DNA of 64,000 nucleotides from an uncultured Bacteroidales bacterium (GCA_905234275.1 CAJOHD010000003.1:76362-140361), one strand, 5' to 3'. Shown: positions 1-9,722, counted from the stretch's first letter. The notes: generated from the sequence alone by a model not told the origin. Made by a program: numbers and translations.

Positions 1-1465
1 CCGACTCGTCGCAGATGATAAGTTTCGGATGCACTGCAAGGGCTCGCGCGATGCAGATTCTTTGTCGCTGACCGCCTGAGAACTCATGCGGATAACGCTG
101 ATAATGCTCAGGTTGCAGTCCGACCTCGGTGAGCAGCTCACATACCTTGTCGCGACGTTTCTTGGCATCTGGTTCGAGACCATGCACCAACATCGGCTCC
201 GCTATCGCGTCGCCGACGCGCATCTTCGGATTCAGCGACGAATACGGGTCTTGGAACACTATCTGCGCATGCTTCCTGTATTCACGTAAGTCGTTGCCGC
301 TCAGCGACATCACATCTTTGCTTTCGAAGATAATTTTGCCTTCAGAAGGCTCCACCAGACGCAAAATTGAGCGACCGAGAGTGGTCTTTCCGCAACCGGA
401 TTCACCAACAAGACCCAGCGTCTCGCCAGGATAGACCTCGAAACTCACGTCATCGACAGCCTTCACGTGGTCGTAAACACGGTTAAAAACGCCTTTTTTG
501 AGCGGGAACCAAGTCTTTAGATGCTCCACCTTCAGCAGCGGCTCGCGGCTGTATATCTCTTTCAGATGTGCGTCTCTTTCCTCTTGAGTGACAATAAGTT
601 GCTGCTTGAAATCAGCATCATCGCTCCAGGTGCCATCAAGGAATTCCTTAACTATCGGGAGACGTTTCAGGCGGTAATCCATCGGCGGACGGCATGCGAG
701 GAGGCCTTTTGTGTAAGGGTCTTTCGGATTGTTGAGGATTTCTTGGGCTTCGCCGTATTCGACGACGTTGCCGTTGTGCATCACCGCGATGTAATCGGAC
801 ACCTCGGAGACGACGCCGAGGTCGTGCGAGATGAAGATCATCGAGAGGTTATCGCTCTTTTGCAGCTCTTGCAGCAGCTTCAGGATCTCTTTCTGCACCG
901 TGACATCGAGAGCTGTTGTTGGCTCGTCGGCAATCAATAACTCCGGGTTGCATGCCAGCGCCATGGCTATCATCACACGCTGTTTCTGACCGCCCGAGAG
1001 CTCGTGAGGATAGCTCTTGTAAATAGCTTCGGGGCGTGGCAGCATCACTTTTTTGAACAGAGTTATGACGCGTGACTTCGCTTCTTCTTCGGTCACGTCT
1101 TCGTGGGCAAGAATGGCCTCGGTAACCTGGAAACCGCACTGGAACACGGGGTTGAGCGAGGTCATCGGCTCCTGAAATATCATGGCAATGCGCTTGCCAC
1201 GGACGTCGTGCATCTCGTCTTCCGAAAGATGCAGAATATCTTTCCCGTCGAGGGTTATCTCATCGGCAGTTATCTTCGACTGTTTCTCGTTAAGAAGCCG
1301 CATCACCGCGAGGTTGCTCACCGACTTTCCTGAACCCGATTCACCCACGATTCCCAGCGTCTTCCCCTTCGGCACCTCAAAACTGACACCATGCACCGCC
1401 TCGTTCCATTCGCCATCGCGAAGGAAACTGATTTTCAGATTTTTTATTTGAAGCAGTGCACTCAT
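1..1465 (-). CDS. ABC transporter ATP-binding protein with two fused ATPase domains (partial)
   Basis: This cytoplasmic ATPase probably powers a peptide or nickel/dipeptide-type importer (Opp/Dpp/YejF family). The start is the ATG at 1463-1465, and the gene runs off the left edge. The first domain carries Walker A GESGSGKS and Walker B LLIADEPTTALDV. The second has Walker A GESGCGKT, signature FSGGQRQR and the start of Walker B (LIICDES) at the very edge. Two ATPases joined in one chain is the YejF/GsiA arrangement, so one protein could serve both permease subunits. No permease or binding protein is in view; they may lie beyond the left edge. The family is clear, but the substrate is unknown. 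Confidence 0.88.
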   Translation of the reverse strand, partial: MSALLQIKNLKISFLRDGEWNEAVHGVSFEVPKGKTLGIVGESGSGKSVSNLAVMRLLNEKQSKITADEITLDGKDILHLSEDEMHDVRGKRIAMIFQEPMTSLNPVFQCGFQVTEAILAHEDVTEEEAKSRVITLFKKVMLPRPEAIYKSYPHELSGGQKQRVMIAMALACNPELLIADEPTTALDVTVQKEILKLLQELQKSDNLSMIFISHDLGVVSEVSDYIAVMHNGNVVEYGEAQEILNNPKDPYTKGLLACRPPMDYRLKRLPIVKEFLDGTWSDDADFKQQLIVTQEERDAHLKEIYSREPLLKVEHLKTWFPLKKGVFNRVYDHVKAVDDVSFEVYPGETLGLVGESGCGKTTLGRSILRLVEPSEGKIIFESKDVMSLSGNDLREYRKHAQIVFQDPYSSLNPKMRVGDAIAEPMLVHGLEPDAKKRRDKVCELLTEVGLQPEHYQRYPHEFSGGQRQRICIARALAVHPKLIICDES

Positions 1466-1507
1466 AATCGTCATGTCGAGCCTGTTGAGACATCTCATAT
1501 ATTTCTG

Positions 1508-1515
1508 CAAAGATA
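1508..1515 (-). promoter_or_regulatory. Possible -7 box for the ABC ATPase gene
   Basis: On the minus strand this reads TATCTTTG, which matches the Bacteroidetes -7 consensus TAnnTTTG, 43 bases before the start codon. I see no good -33 TTTG at the usual spacing, so this is a weak call. Confidence 0.35.
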
Positions 1516-1535
1516 GTATTTTTTTATTTATCTCT

Positions 1536-1760
1536 CGCAGATATCGCAGATCTAGCAGATTTTTACCTATCTTTCGAAAATCATCTCCCAGATGCTCGCG
1601 ACGCGAGCTGCAGATTTCGCCGAAAACGCAGAAATAATCTTCCACAATCTAGTCTGCGTAATCTGCAGATCGCTTTAGCGAGCCATCTGAGATATAAAAA
1701 TTGGGAAGATAAGGAAAATAATCTGTGTAATCTGCGTGATCTGCGAGAGAATAAATAGCG
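1536..1760. repeat. Palindromic repeat, family A (CTCGCAGAT arms)
   Basis: The stretch between the ABC ATPase gene and the YfcC gene holds a left arm near 1541-1572 (TCTCTCGCAGATATCGCAG and following) and a right arm near 1722-1752 that is its rough inverse (ATCTGCGTGATCTGCGAGAG). About 150 bases of gene-free sequence separate the arms. The same arms recur at 6590-6770, and a related pair flanks a broken GxxExxY gene at 25028-25530. No open reading frame is seen inside this copy. Confidence 0.6.
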
Positions 1761-1772
1761 GTCGAAATGACG

Positions 1773-3359
1773 TCAGAACCCTTCAAGTGTCATTAAAACC
1801 GGCGGTATCAACAATATTCCTCCAATTATAATCAGCATCAAAATGAACTTCCAGGCCCACTTCAGCCACTTGTTGTATGGGATTTTCGCCACGCCCAGCG
1901 CTCCAATCAAAACGCCGGATGTTGGCGTTATCATGTTGGTGAATCCGTCGCCGAACTGGAACGCCATCACGGTGGCTTGACGGCACACCCCGATGAGGTC
2001 GCTGAACGGCGCCATGATAGGCATCGTTATCGCCGCCTTCGCCGAGCCCGACGGTATGATGATGTTTATGAGTGTCTGTATGCCATACATTATCTCCACC
2101 GACGCCACCTTGCCGAAGTCGGACATCGATTTCGACAATCCGTAAAGAATAGTGTCGATGATGCCGCCGTCTTGTAGGATTATCACTATGCCGCCTGCCA
2201 ATCCGACGACCACCGCAGCCGATAGGATATCACCCATCCCTTCGATGAAAAGCCGCGCTATGTCGCTGGCGCTCTTGCCGATAGCCACACCGCTGCAGAT
2301 GCCCATGGCAAGGAACAACGACGCTATCTCCATCACATACCAGCCGTAGCCCATCACACCGATTATCAGATAAACAATGGTGTAAAGCAACAGCAGCAAG
2401 ATGAAGCTGTGCACCGTTTTCCGTAAGGAAAGAAATCCTAAAACAGCAAATATGCCCGTCAAAATCGGGATAATCGGCATAGTGAAGGCACTCGAGCCTA
2501 TCTTTAAGGTCGTTTCAGGATTTAAAACCGAGAAAACCACCATCGCGACAAGCAGGAAAACATACACAAACCAAGCCTGTCGTGGCACATAACGCTCAAA
2601 CTCCTGCCCTTGCGCCGATGCGTTTTGACGCCAGTAAGCGTCGTCGTCGAACATTATTGAACTCTGCGGATTACGCTTGACTTTATGCGCATAATGCAGC
2701 ACGAAAGCGATGCCGAAGATGTTGATGACGACCCAGCAGAAGATGCGGTAGCCTATGCCCGAAAACAGCGGCACGCCTGCGATTCCTTGCGCGATACCGA
2801 TTGTAAACGGGTTCAGAATGGCCCCCGCAAAGCCGATATGCGCCGCCACATACACCATGCAGAGACCAACAATACTGTCGTAACCCATTGATATTGCTAA
2901 TGGTATAACGATAATCACAAAGGCGATACACTCCTCGCTCATGCCAAAAACGGCTCCGAAGAGGCTAAAGAGCAGCATTATCAGCACAATGATGATGTTG
3001 TCGATGCCCAAAAATCGTATAAACTTATGATTTTCAAGTCGTTGCGTAAATCTTAAAAAAGAAAAGATTCCCATGTCGATGGCACGGCTTTTGTTCATAA
3101 TCCAGAACGCTCCGCCGATCATGAGGATGAAGATGATGATTTTCGACTGCTGCACAAAGCCGTTGAAAAGTGCCGAAAACACCTGCCACGTCTGGGCTTC
3201 AGGATGGAAAACCTCCTGATACTCAGCAGGTAACTCGTTCTCATAATAGAACTGTCCGTCGACATACATTCCCGGCTTGATGAACCAGGTCATGATAGCG
3301 GCGACCACTATTATAAAGAAGACGATGACGTAGGTATGCGGTACTTTTCGCTGTGACAT
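1773..3359 (-). CDS. YfcC-family membrane carrier (DcuC/C4-dicarboxylate-type superfamily)
   Basis: This 528-residue protein is very hydrophobic, with about a dozen predicted membrane helices. It starts MSQRKVPHTYVIVF, typical of YfcC proteins, and has the conserved region QTLINIIIPSGSAKAAITMP near the C terminus. The family is annotated as anaerobic C4-dicarboxylate or basic amino-acid antiporters in the inner membrane. The substrate cannot be told from sequence. It starts 19 bases after the stop of the PEGA gene on the same strand, so the two may be cotranscribed. The length is normal for the family and nothing suggests damage. Confidence 0.85.
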   Translation of the reverse strand: MSQRKVPHTYVIVFFIIVVAAIMTWFIKPGMYVDGQFYYENELPAEYQEVFHPEAQTWQVFSALFNGFVQQSKIIIFILMIGGAFWIMNKSRAIDMGIFSFLRFTQRLENHKFIRFLGIDNIIIVLIMLLFSLFGAVFGMSEECIAFVIIVIPLAISMGYDSIVGLCMVYVAAHIGFAGAILNPFTIGIAQGIAGVPLFSGIGYRIFCWVVINIFGIAFVLHYAHKVKRNPQSSIMFDDDAYWRQNASAQGQEFERYVPRQAWFVYVFLLVAMVVFSVLNPETTLKIGSSAFTMPIIPILTGIFAVLGFLSLRKTVHSFILLLLLYTIVYLIIGVMGYGWYVMEIASLFLAMGICSGVAIGKSASDIARLFIEGMGDILSAAVVVGLAGGIVIILQDGGIIDTILYGLSKSMSDFGKVASVEIMYGIQTLINIIIPSGSAKAAITMPIMAPFSDLIGVCRQATVMAFQFGDGFTNMITPTSGVLIGALGVAKIPYNKWLKWAWKFILMLIIIGGILLIPPVLMTLEGF

Positions 3360-3378
3360 AAAACTTTATCTACAAGGA

Positions 3379-5040
3379 TTATTTCATAAAAATGCTGTAT
3401 CCGTATTTAAACATGACGGTATAAAACATTTTGCTTTCTGACTCAACATAATTATCGTTATTATAATTGGGTACTTCACTATTACTGTGCCAATTAGTAT
3501 CACCAAAATAATAATAATGGTTATTATAGACATGTTCACAATAAATCTTTTGATAATTTAGCACTATTCCAAAACTCGAATGTTTGTACTCAATTCCAAT
3601 CTCAAAAGCAGTTGATAATCCTTTAACTTTATATACATATTCTATTGACACAAAATCCTTGTAACCATTATATGACCATAGAAAACTACCATCACTATAA
3701 TAGTAACCATCATAAAGTTGCAGAGCTTCTGGCTCTAGCTTAGAGGCCTTAATACTAATCGAAGTGCCAACTTTCATGTCAATATAAAAACTACGTTTGG
3801 CATTATTTAAATATATTCTTGGATTTACATACAGTGGCATTGATATTATAGGTGACCAATAATTAGCATCAATTCCTAATCCAAGTCCCATATAAACGAA
3901 AGGATTTAACTGATACCCCATATTTGCAGCAATTCCCAAAGATAATGGGTTATTAAAATTAGGCATTTTAACACTTGTTCCGTTGAGATATTTATTATCC
4001 CATACGCCTCCGGCATTATCTATATCAAAACGAACAAACTTCACATAATCACCATCAGAGACACCACTAATGTTATTATTAACTCCAGCTCTTATTTCAG
4101 GTCTGAACACCCAACCTTTTTTCCGTAATGACTTAACACGTTCCATATCCACTTCAACAAGGGTGTTTTCGCCGTCCCTGACGGTAACATCACGTATTGC
4201 CGTTTCATATTTGCGTCTGCTCAACTCTATCTTATAATTACCGGCGGGTATGTTGTTGAATACCTTTGGGGTACTGCCTTTATCATCCCTTCCTATTTTA
4301 ATTGTCGCGTTCTTCGGATATGATTTTATTTCAAGGCTTCCTACTGCTTTGTTAAGCACAACATCAAGATTCACAGACTTGCCGTCTTCAATGTTTACAA
4401 CTGTAACATATGGTTTGTAAAACTCTTTTTCAACACGAACCCTGTGTGGTCCAGGGCCCAGTTGTGTACTTATGAAAGGTGTTTTTTCATCCATTTCAAT
4501 ACCATCGATAATAACCGTGGCGCCATCAACAGGAGTAGTTTGTATCACTATATAACCATAATCACCGGAAACGCCGCCTCCTGCCATTGCGTCTTCAAGT
4601 CTGGAAAGACGGTCGGCGAATTCCTGGTCGACAGACGGTTTGTTTATTATGGTAAGTTCGTAGCCTTTCTTACCCTGCATATCGAACGGGAACCAAAACT
4701 CTGTTGAGCCGAAATCGGGATGCGATATTTTCAGATAGGTGGCGTAATAACTGATATAGACCCAAACCTCGCCAGGTTTGTATTCAAGTTCAAAGAATGT
4801 GCGCGCATCGCCTTCAAACAGCAGCCTATGACGCTCCCTGTCGTTAATATTCTCTGTCTTCACTTTAAGCACTGCATAAGCTCTGTCGTTGTCATCATAC
4901 ATTTTATCTGTGTTGATGTTCACAAAACCGACAACCTCCTTAAAAGACCCTTCATCAACCACCAATTGTGCAAAAACGGAAACCGACATGTTTAGTGTAA
5001 AAAACAATATCAGCGATTGTACTATGTATTTGAATCTCAT
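3379..5040 (-). CDS. Secreted PEGA-domain protein with C-terminal outer-membrane-like region
   Basis: The 553-residue product has an N-terminal signal peptide ending near SVFAQ. At residues roughly 165-310 there are two PEGA-type repeats (TPVDGATVIIDG...GPHRVRVEKEFY and YPKNATIKIG...AGNYKIELSRRKYE), short beta-rich modules found on bacterial envelope proteins. The C-terminal 240 residues alternate polar and aromatic residues and end KYGYSIFMK, suggesting a beta-barrel in the outer membrane. It is probably an envelope structural or adhesin protein. The PEGA assignment is firm, the barrel is an inference, and no specific role is recognised. It lies directly upstream of the YfcC gene. Confidence 0.8.
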   Translation of the reverse strand: MRFKYIVQSLILFFTLNMSVSVFAQLVVDEGSFKEVVGFVNINTDKMYDDNDRAYAVLKVKTENINDRERHRLLFEGDARTFFELEYKPGEVWVYISYYATYLKISHPDFGSTEFWFPFDMQGKKGYELTIINKPSVDQEFADRLSRLEDAMAGGGVSGDYGYIVIQTTPVDGATVIIDGIEMDEKTPFISTQLGPGPHRVRVEKEFYKPYVTVVNIEDGKSVNLDVVLNKAVGSLEIKSYPKNATIKIGRDDKGSTPKVFNNIPAGNYKIELSRRKYETAIRDVTVRDGENTLVEVDMERVKSLRKKGWVFRPEIRAGVNNNISGVSDGDYVKFVRFDIDNAGGVWDNKYLNGTSVKMPNFNNPLSLGIAANMGYQLNPFVYMGLGLGIDANYWSPIISMPLYVNPRIYLNNAKRSFYIDMKVGTSISIKASKLEPEALQLYDGYYYSDGSFLWSYNGYKDFVSIEYVYKVKGLSTAFEIGIEYKHSSFGIVLNYQKIYCEHVYNNHYYYFGDTNWHSNSEVPNYNNDNYVESESKMFYTVMFKYGYSIFMK

Positions 5041-5470
5041 ATGGAAATTATATTAACCATCAATGCCTAATGGATTGTTACACATAAGAAGCGTGGCATT
5101 GATATACCACAAAAAAGCATAACGCTTCTGAAATTCAATAAAATCAGGTTCGAAAACCGATGACAAAGATAGGATTTTTTTGAATATGAAATGTTTTTTT
5201 TAGTTTTCGATGTTGAAATAATAACTTTTTCCATATTTAGTTTTGGCAAAAATAGTACTTTTACTATTACTTGTCAAGAGTTTTTATGAAAAATATTGTT
5301 TCGGCAAAATTACTGCAGGTGATTTGAATTAGTCGTATGAAAAAAAGCCGCCACAGTGTGACGACTCTACTTTTCAAATGTTAATAAATTTTTACACTTC
5401 GACATAATAGCTTCAATATCAATATATTACACTTAAATTCTTCTAATTATTCAAAAAGTAAGAGAAATAT
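5041..5470. other. AT-rich intergenic region between divergent genes
   Basis: There is no convincing gene here. The minus-strand TATTTTTG at 5247-5254, with CTTG near its -33 position, and TATCTTTG at 5165-5172 could be promoters for the PEGA gene. A 60-codon minus ORF at 5067-5249 looks like chance in AT-rich sequence. Confidence 0.5.
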
Positions 5471-5502
5471 TTTGGCAATTATTCCGAAAAGTTGTAATTT
5501 TG
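5471..5502 (+). promoter_or_regulatory. Bacteroidetes-type promoter for the aldolase gene
   Basis: TTTG at 5471-5474 and TAATTTTG at 5495-5502 are separated by 20 bases, matching the TTTG / TAnnTTTG promoter of Bacteroides. The aldolase ATG follows 77 bases downstream. Confidence 0.65.
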
Positions 5503-5527
5503 CGGAGAGGTTATTCGATTAAATTAA

Positions 5528-5555
5528 TGAGATTCCTCACTGCGTTCGGAATGAC
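5528..5555. repeat. Short repeat fragment in the aldolase leader
   Basis: The leader between promoter and start codon contains TGAGATTCCTCACTGCGTTC followed by GGAATGAC. This has the same layout as half of the family B palindrome (GAGATTT...CGAAATGAC) but a different sequence. It resembles a related dispersed repeat. Confidence 0.4.
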
Positions 5556-5579
5556 AAAATAGGTAAAACTTTTAATATT

Positions 5580-6584
5580 ATGGTAAACTACAAGGATTTA
5601 GGATTGGTGAACACCCGTGAGATGTTTGCCAGAGCTGTGAACGGCGGCTATGCCATCCCGGCATTCAACTTCAACAATATGGAACAGCTGCAAGCCATCA
5701 TCATGGCGGCAGTAGAGACGAAATCGCCTGTGATTCTTCAGATTTCAAAGGGCGCTCGTAACTACGCCAACCAGACTCTTCTCCGCTACATGGCAGAAGG
5801 CGCTGTGGCATACGCAAAAGAATTAGGTTGCGCTCATCCTGAGATAGTGCTTCACCTCGACCATGGCGACTCATTCGAGCTCTGCAAAAACTGCATCGAG
5901 ATGGGATTCTCATCGGTGATGATTGACGGCTCGGCACTTCCATACGACGAGAACGTGGCTCTGACCCGCAAAGTCGTTGACTACGCTCACAAATACGACG
6001 TGACAGTAGAAGGCGAACTCGGCGTTTTGGCAGGCGTTGAAGACGAGGTCTCAGCTGAGGCAAGTCACTACACAAAACCTGAAGAAGTCGTGGATTTCGT
6101 GACCAAGACCGGCGTCGACTCTCTCGCCATCTCTATCGGAACATCACACGGAGCATACAAATTCACTCCTGAGCAGTGCACCGTCGACCCGAAAACAGGC
6201 CGTCTGCTGCCTCCTCCACTGGCATTCGACGTGCTCGAGGCCGTCGAGAAAGAGCTTCCGGGCTTCCCTATCGTGCTTCACGGCTCATCATCGGTGCCAC
6301 AGGAAGACGTCGACACCATTAATAAATACGGTGGCGCACTGAAGGCAGCCGTCGGCATCCCTGAGGAACAGCTCCGCAAGGCAGCCAAGTCGGCAGTGTG
6401 CAAGATCAACATCGACTCCGACAGCCGTCTCGCCATGACAGCAGCAATCCGTAAGACACTCGCCGAGAAACCGGCAGAATTTGACCCGAGAAAGTACTTG
6501 GGACCAGCTCGTGATCACATGAAAGAGCTTTATATGCACAAGATTATCAATGTGTTAGGAAGCAATAACAAACTTGCTGAATAA
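5580..6584 (+). CDS. fba: Class II fructose-1,6-bisphosphate aldolase
   Basis: This enzyme cleaves fructose 1,6-bisphosphate to dihydroxyacetone phosphate and glyceraldehyde 3-phosphate in cytoplasmic glycolysis and gluconeogenesis. The 334-residue chain has the zinc-site signatures of class II enzymes: VLHLDHGD, VEGELGVLAG, SIGTSHGAYKF and VLHGSSSVP. The following IDSDSRLAMTAAIR segment matches the phosphate-binding region. The length fits the long class IIB type. It is monocistronic, with its own promoter, and divergent from the PEGA gene. GC content is higher than in the surrounding spacers, as expected for a highly expressed core gene. Confidence 0.95.
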   Translation: MVNYKDLGLVNTREMFARAVNGGYAIPAFNFNNMEQLQAIIMAAVETKSPVILQISKGARNYANQTLLRYMAEGAVAYAKELGCAHPEIVLHLDHGDSFELCKNCIEMGFSSVMIDGSALPYDENVALTRKVVDYAHKYDVTVEGELGVLAGVEDEVSAEASHYTKPEEVVDFVTKTGVDSLAISIGTSHGAYKFTPEQCTVDPKTGRLLPPPLAFDVLEAVEKELPGFPIVLHGSSSVPQEDVDTINKYGGALKAAVGIPEEQLRKAAKSAVCKINIDSDSRLAMTAAIRKTLAEKPAEFDPRKYLGPARDHMKELYMHKIINVLGSNNKLAE

Positions 6585-6589
6585 TCATT

Positions 6590-6770
6590 AATCTCTCGCA
6601 GATATCGCAGAAAACGCAGAAATTTTTCTGTTCTTCCACATGGATTTAGTTCGCTAAAGCGAACAGATTACACAGATAGTGGCGGCATTAGAGGCTTTAA
6701 GGTCATAAGGTACTTTAAAGACTCTGGTGCCGCTGATCATACCATATCTGCGAAATCTGCGAGAGATATA
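6590..6770. repeat. Palindromic repeat, family A
   Basis: The left arm near 6591-6622 (CTCTCGCAGATATCGCAG) and the right arm near 6744-6768 (TATCTGCGAAATCTGCGAGA) are inverted copies around about 120 non-coding bases. The element fills most of the gap between the aldolase gene and the next gene, where it could act as a transcript-ending hairpin. Confidence 0.6.
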
Positions 6771-6800
6771 ATAAATCAATAGTTACATCGTTATCATCAT

Positions 6801-7409
6801 ATGAAAAAATTACTCCTGCTATTGTTTTTGGCTCTGGGCGCGATGGTTGGTCAGGCACAGGAGGATTGTTTTCTGCTGAAAGGAAGGATTTTTTCGGACG
6901 ACAGCTTGACGGCGATTCCTAACGTCAACATTGTCAGCGAGTTATCACGCTATGGAACGATAACGAATCAAGAAGGTTGGTTTCTAATCAAATCAAAATT
7001 AGTTGATACTTTGTGGGTGAGCTGTGTTGGATTTGACAGGCAACGGGTGCCAGTTTCAGAAGAAGAGCTTTTTGATAAAGAATTGATAATCAAGCTAATA
7101 AGAAGCGATATCATGCTTGATTCGGTCGAGATATATCCTTATCCGCTTTACGATGATTTTATAAGAGACATCACGAAAATGCCGTCACGGAGGCTTTTTG
7201 TTCCGGGAATTTCAAAAATAGACGACGAAAAACAGATTTACAAGAAACCAATAAAGGACCCTCCAGCGAGCATAATCAACCCTGTCTCGTTGATTTATAA
7301 CAGGTACAACAAACGAGAGCGCTTCAAGCGAAAGCTCCAGCGAAACCGCAGAAAGTTTAACCGCGAAATGGAACGGATTGGTGCGGATTCACTGATGGTG
7401 CCGGAATAA
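6801..7409 (+). CDS. Secreted protein with carboxypeptidase-like regulatory domain
   Basis: The 202-residue product begins with a signal peptide (MKKLLLLLFLALGAMVGQAQ). Residues about 25-105 look like a CarboxypepD_reg-like beta-sandwich: LKGRIFSDDSLTAIPNVNI, a GTITNQEGWF segment and LWVSCVGFDRQ. This module is also found at the N terminus of TonB-dependent receptors, but here it stands alone. The C terminus is rich in Arg and Lys (KRERFKRKLQRNRRKFNRE). It is probably periplasmic or outer-membrane associated. No partner gene is adjacent, and the exact role is unknown. Confidence 0.75.
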   Translation: MKKLLLLLFLALGAMVGQAQEDCFLLKGRIFSDDSLTAIPNVNIVSELSRYGTITNQEGWFLIKSKLVDTLWVSCVGFDRQRVPVSEEELFDKELIIKLIRSDIMLDSVEIYPYPLYDDFIRDITKMPSRRLFVPGISKIDDEKQIYKKPIKDPPASIINPVSLIYNRYNKRERFKRKLQRNRRKFNREMERIGADSLMVPE

Positions 7410-7413
7410 ACAT

Positions 7414-7538
7414 GTCATTTCGACCGAAGCCGATAGGCGTAGTGGAGAAATCCTTGTTTAATGTAATCATTCAAAAGTTCAGGTTAATATAGGATTTCTC
7501 CATTCCGTTCCATTTCATTCCACTTCAGTCGAAATGAC
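7414..7538. repeat. Palindromic repeat, family B (GTCATTTCGAC ends)
   Basis: The outer ends are GTCATTTCGAC and its inverse GTCGAAATGAC, with a second inner inverted pair (GGAGAAATCC / GGATTTCTCC). The element lies between two convergent genes and overlaps the 3' end of rnr, whose last codons and stop codon come from it. Another full copy is at 9723-9816, and a half copy lies inside a coding sequence at 23165-23205. Confidence 0.8.
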
Positions 7539-9705
7539 GGGATTGTTTGCGCTTCCCGGCTTGAACCAAGGTGAAATCCATTTGTTTCTTAATCAGATCC
7601 ACAGCTTCGACGCGGACTTTAACGGCATCGCCGAGGCGGTATATCTGGCGGGTTTCCTGTCCGACAACACGGAAGTTTTCCTCATCGATGTAGTACATGT
7701 CATCGAGGGTGCTGAATCGCACCATGCCCTCGCATTTGCTGTCTTTGAGCTCCACGTATATACCCCATTTGCTGATGCCGGAGATCAAGCCGTCAAACAC
7801 CTTGCCGATCTTATCCTGCAGATACTCAGCCTGTTTGTATCGCACCGACTCACGCTCCATCTCGGCAGCCTTGCGCTCCATCTCGGAGGCATGCTGGCAC
7901 AAAACCTCGTATTCCTCTTGGCTCACACTCGACTGATTTTCAATCATATAGCGTTCGATGAGACGATGTACCATCAGGTCGGGATAACGTCTGATAGGCG
8001 AGGTGAAATGTGTGTAGAACGGGAACGCCAAGCCATAGTGACCTATGTTGACGGTGCTGTAAAGTGCCTTCGCCATGGTGCGAAGTGCCACAGTCTCAAC
8101 AAGATTGCGCTCGCCTTTGCCTTCGACGGCATCGAACAAAGCGTTGTACGACTTCACAAGATTCTCGCGAGTGCTGATGTTCATCGAATAACCCAGTTTC
8201 GACACCAACGAGATGAAGCTGAACAGCTTCTCAGGGTTAGGCTCGTCGTGCACACGATAAACAAATGTGTAGCCGTGATATTTCGAGTCTTTCTTGCCAA
8301 TAGATTCAGCAACGGTGCGGTTTGCGAGCAGCATGAAGTCTTCTATGAGCATGTTCGCCTCGTTCTGCACCTTCACATAAGTGTCGATCGGGTGCATTTT
8401 CTCATCGAGAATAAATTTCACCTCCTCCGAATGGAAGTTGATTGAGCCCTGAGCCATTCGTTTTTCGCGAAGCTTGGTGGCTAAATCGTTGAGAATCAAG
8501 ATTTCATCTTTATAATCTCCTTCCCCACCCTCAATCATGGCCTGGACCTCTTCGTAAGCAAAGCGACGGTTTGATTTTATAACAGTCTTGCCAATCCATT
8601 TTTTGAGGATTTCGGCTTTGTCGTTCATCTCGAAGACTGCTGAAAACGTCAGTTTTTCCTCATCGGGACGAAGTGAGCACACCATGTTGCAAAGCTTCTC
8701 CGGGAGCATCGGGATGGTGCGGTCCACCAAGTAAACTGAGGTGCCGCGCTGTTGAGCCTCTTGGTCAATGGCGGAGCCTGGTTTTACGTAGTAGGAGACA
8801 TCCGCAATGTGGACTCCAACCTCGTGGTTCCCATTCGGTAATTTTCTATATGAGATGGCGTCATCAAAGTCTTTAGCGTCACGAGGGTCGATAGTGATGG
8901 TTAAAACATCACGGAAGTCTTTTCTGGCTTTAATTTCCGAATTAGAAATCTTATCCGAGATCTTGCTTGCCTCCTTCTCGACTTCTTTAGGGAACTCCAG
9001 CGGATACTCGTATTGCGCGAGGATTGACTGCATCTCGACGTTGTTCTCACCTGGGGTGCCGAGCACTCGAACAATCTCACCGAACGGGTTGCGTGAGTTT
9101 TCTGGCCAGTCGGCAAGCTTAACGATGACTTTCTGTCCGTCGCGGGCGCCACGATAGCTGCCTCGTGGGATGAAGAAGTTGAGAGGCATGGTGTCTCTAT
9201 CTGGCACCACAAAAGCGTAACCGTGCGAAACGCTGAAGATGCCTACAAATTCAGTATGAGCGCGCTGGATAACCTTCACAATCTCGCCTTCGGTCTTCTT
9301 CGACTTACGCTTCGGGAACATCGCCACCTTGACCTTGTCGCCATGCAGAGCCTTGCCGGTGTTATTGGCGGCAATCTGAATATCCTCGCCACCATCTTCA
9401 GGCACCACATAGGCCTTGCCGGTGCTCTTCATATCGACTGTTCCAACCACATAATGCGGCTTCGGTCCGTATTCGTTCACCAAATCAGGATTCAGAGTAT
9501 AGCTATATGGATGGTGCTCAATAAGTTGACCGTCTCTATTCAGTGTCTCGAGCACCTGAAATATCACGTCTTTGCCTGCAGCATCGCGCACACCCATGAT
9601 CTTCGCTATCTGCTTATAGTTCATAGGCTTGAACGGATGCTCACCAAATATCCGCAATATGGTGTTTACAAAGGTGCTGAGGCTGTTAGTTTTCTTTCTT
9701 GACAT
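7525..9705 (-). CDS. rnr: Ribonuclease R (RNB-family 3'-5' exoribonuclease)
   Basis: This cytoplasmic exonuclease degrades structured RNA. The 726-residue chain has an N-terminal winged-helix segment, cold-shock domains, the RNB catalytic core (DPRDAKDFDDAIS supplies the metal-binding aspartates, with HIADVSYYVKPGS and PMLPEKLCNMVCSL after it) and a C-terminal S1 domain around GISKWGIYVELKDS. Length and domain order are normal. The last residues, RHFD, and the stop codon are encoded by a family B palindromic repeat. That implies the repeat landed at the gene end and replaced the original terminus without disturbing the S1 domain. Confidence 0.95.
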   Translation of the reverse strand: MSRKKTNSLSTFVNTILRIFGEHPFKPMNYKQIAKIMGVRDAAGKDVIFQVLETLNRDGQLIEHHPYSYTLNPDLVNEYGPKPHYVVGTVDMKSTGKAYVVPEDGGEDIQIAANNTGKALHGDKVKVAMFPKRKSKKTEGEIVKVIQRAHTEFVGIFSVSHGYAFVVPDRDTMPLNFFIPRGSYRGARDGQKVIVKLADWPENSRNPFGEIVRVLGTPGENNVEMQSILAQYEYPLEFPKEVEKEASKISDKISNSEIKARKDFRDVLTITIDPRDAKDFDDAISYRKLPNGNHEVGVHIADVSYYVKPGSAIDQEAQQRGTSVYLVDRTIPMLPEKLCNMVCSLRPDEEKLTFSAVFEMNDKAEILKKWIGKTVIKSNRRFAYEEVQAMIEGGEGDYKDEILILNDLATKLREKRMAQGSINFHSEEVKFILDEKMHPIDTYVKVQNEANMLIEDFMLLANRTVAESIGKKDSKYHGYTFVYRVHDEPNPEKLFSFISLVSKLGYSMNISTRENLVKSYNALFDAVEGKGERNLVETVALRTMAKALYSTVNIGHYGLAFPFYTHFTSPIRRYPDLMVHRLIERYMIENQSSVSQEEYEVLCQHASEMERKAAEMERESVRYKQAEYLQDKIGKVFDGLISGISKWGIYVELKDSKCEGMVRFSTLDDMYYIDEENFRVVGQETRQIYRLGDAVKVRVEAVDLIKKQMDFTLVQAGKRKQSRHFD

Positions 9706-9722
9706 AATAATAGTTTTTTGTC

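Noticed and set aside
5067..5249. A 60-codon ORF on the minus strand
   Set aside because: It lies in AT-rich spacer, shows no recognisable motif and overlaps likely promoter sites.
7534..8445. A 303-codon plus-strand ORF
   Set aside because: It is antisense to rnr, whose motifs are unmistakable; such shadow ORFs are common in genes of this composition.
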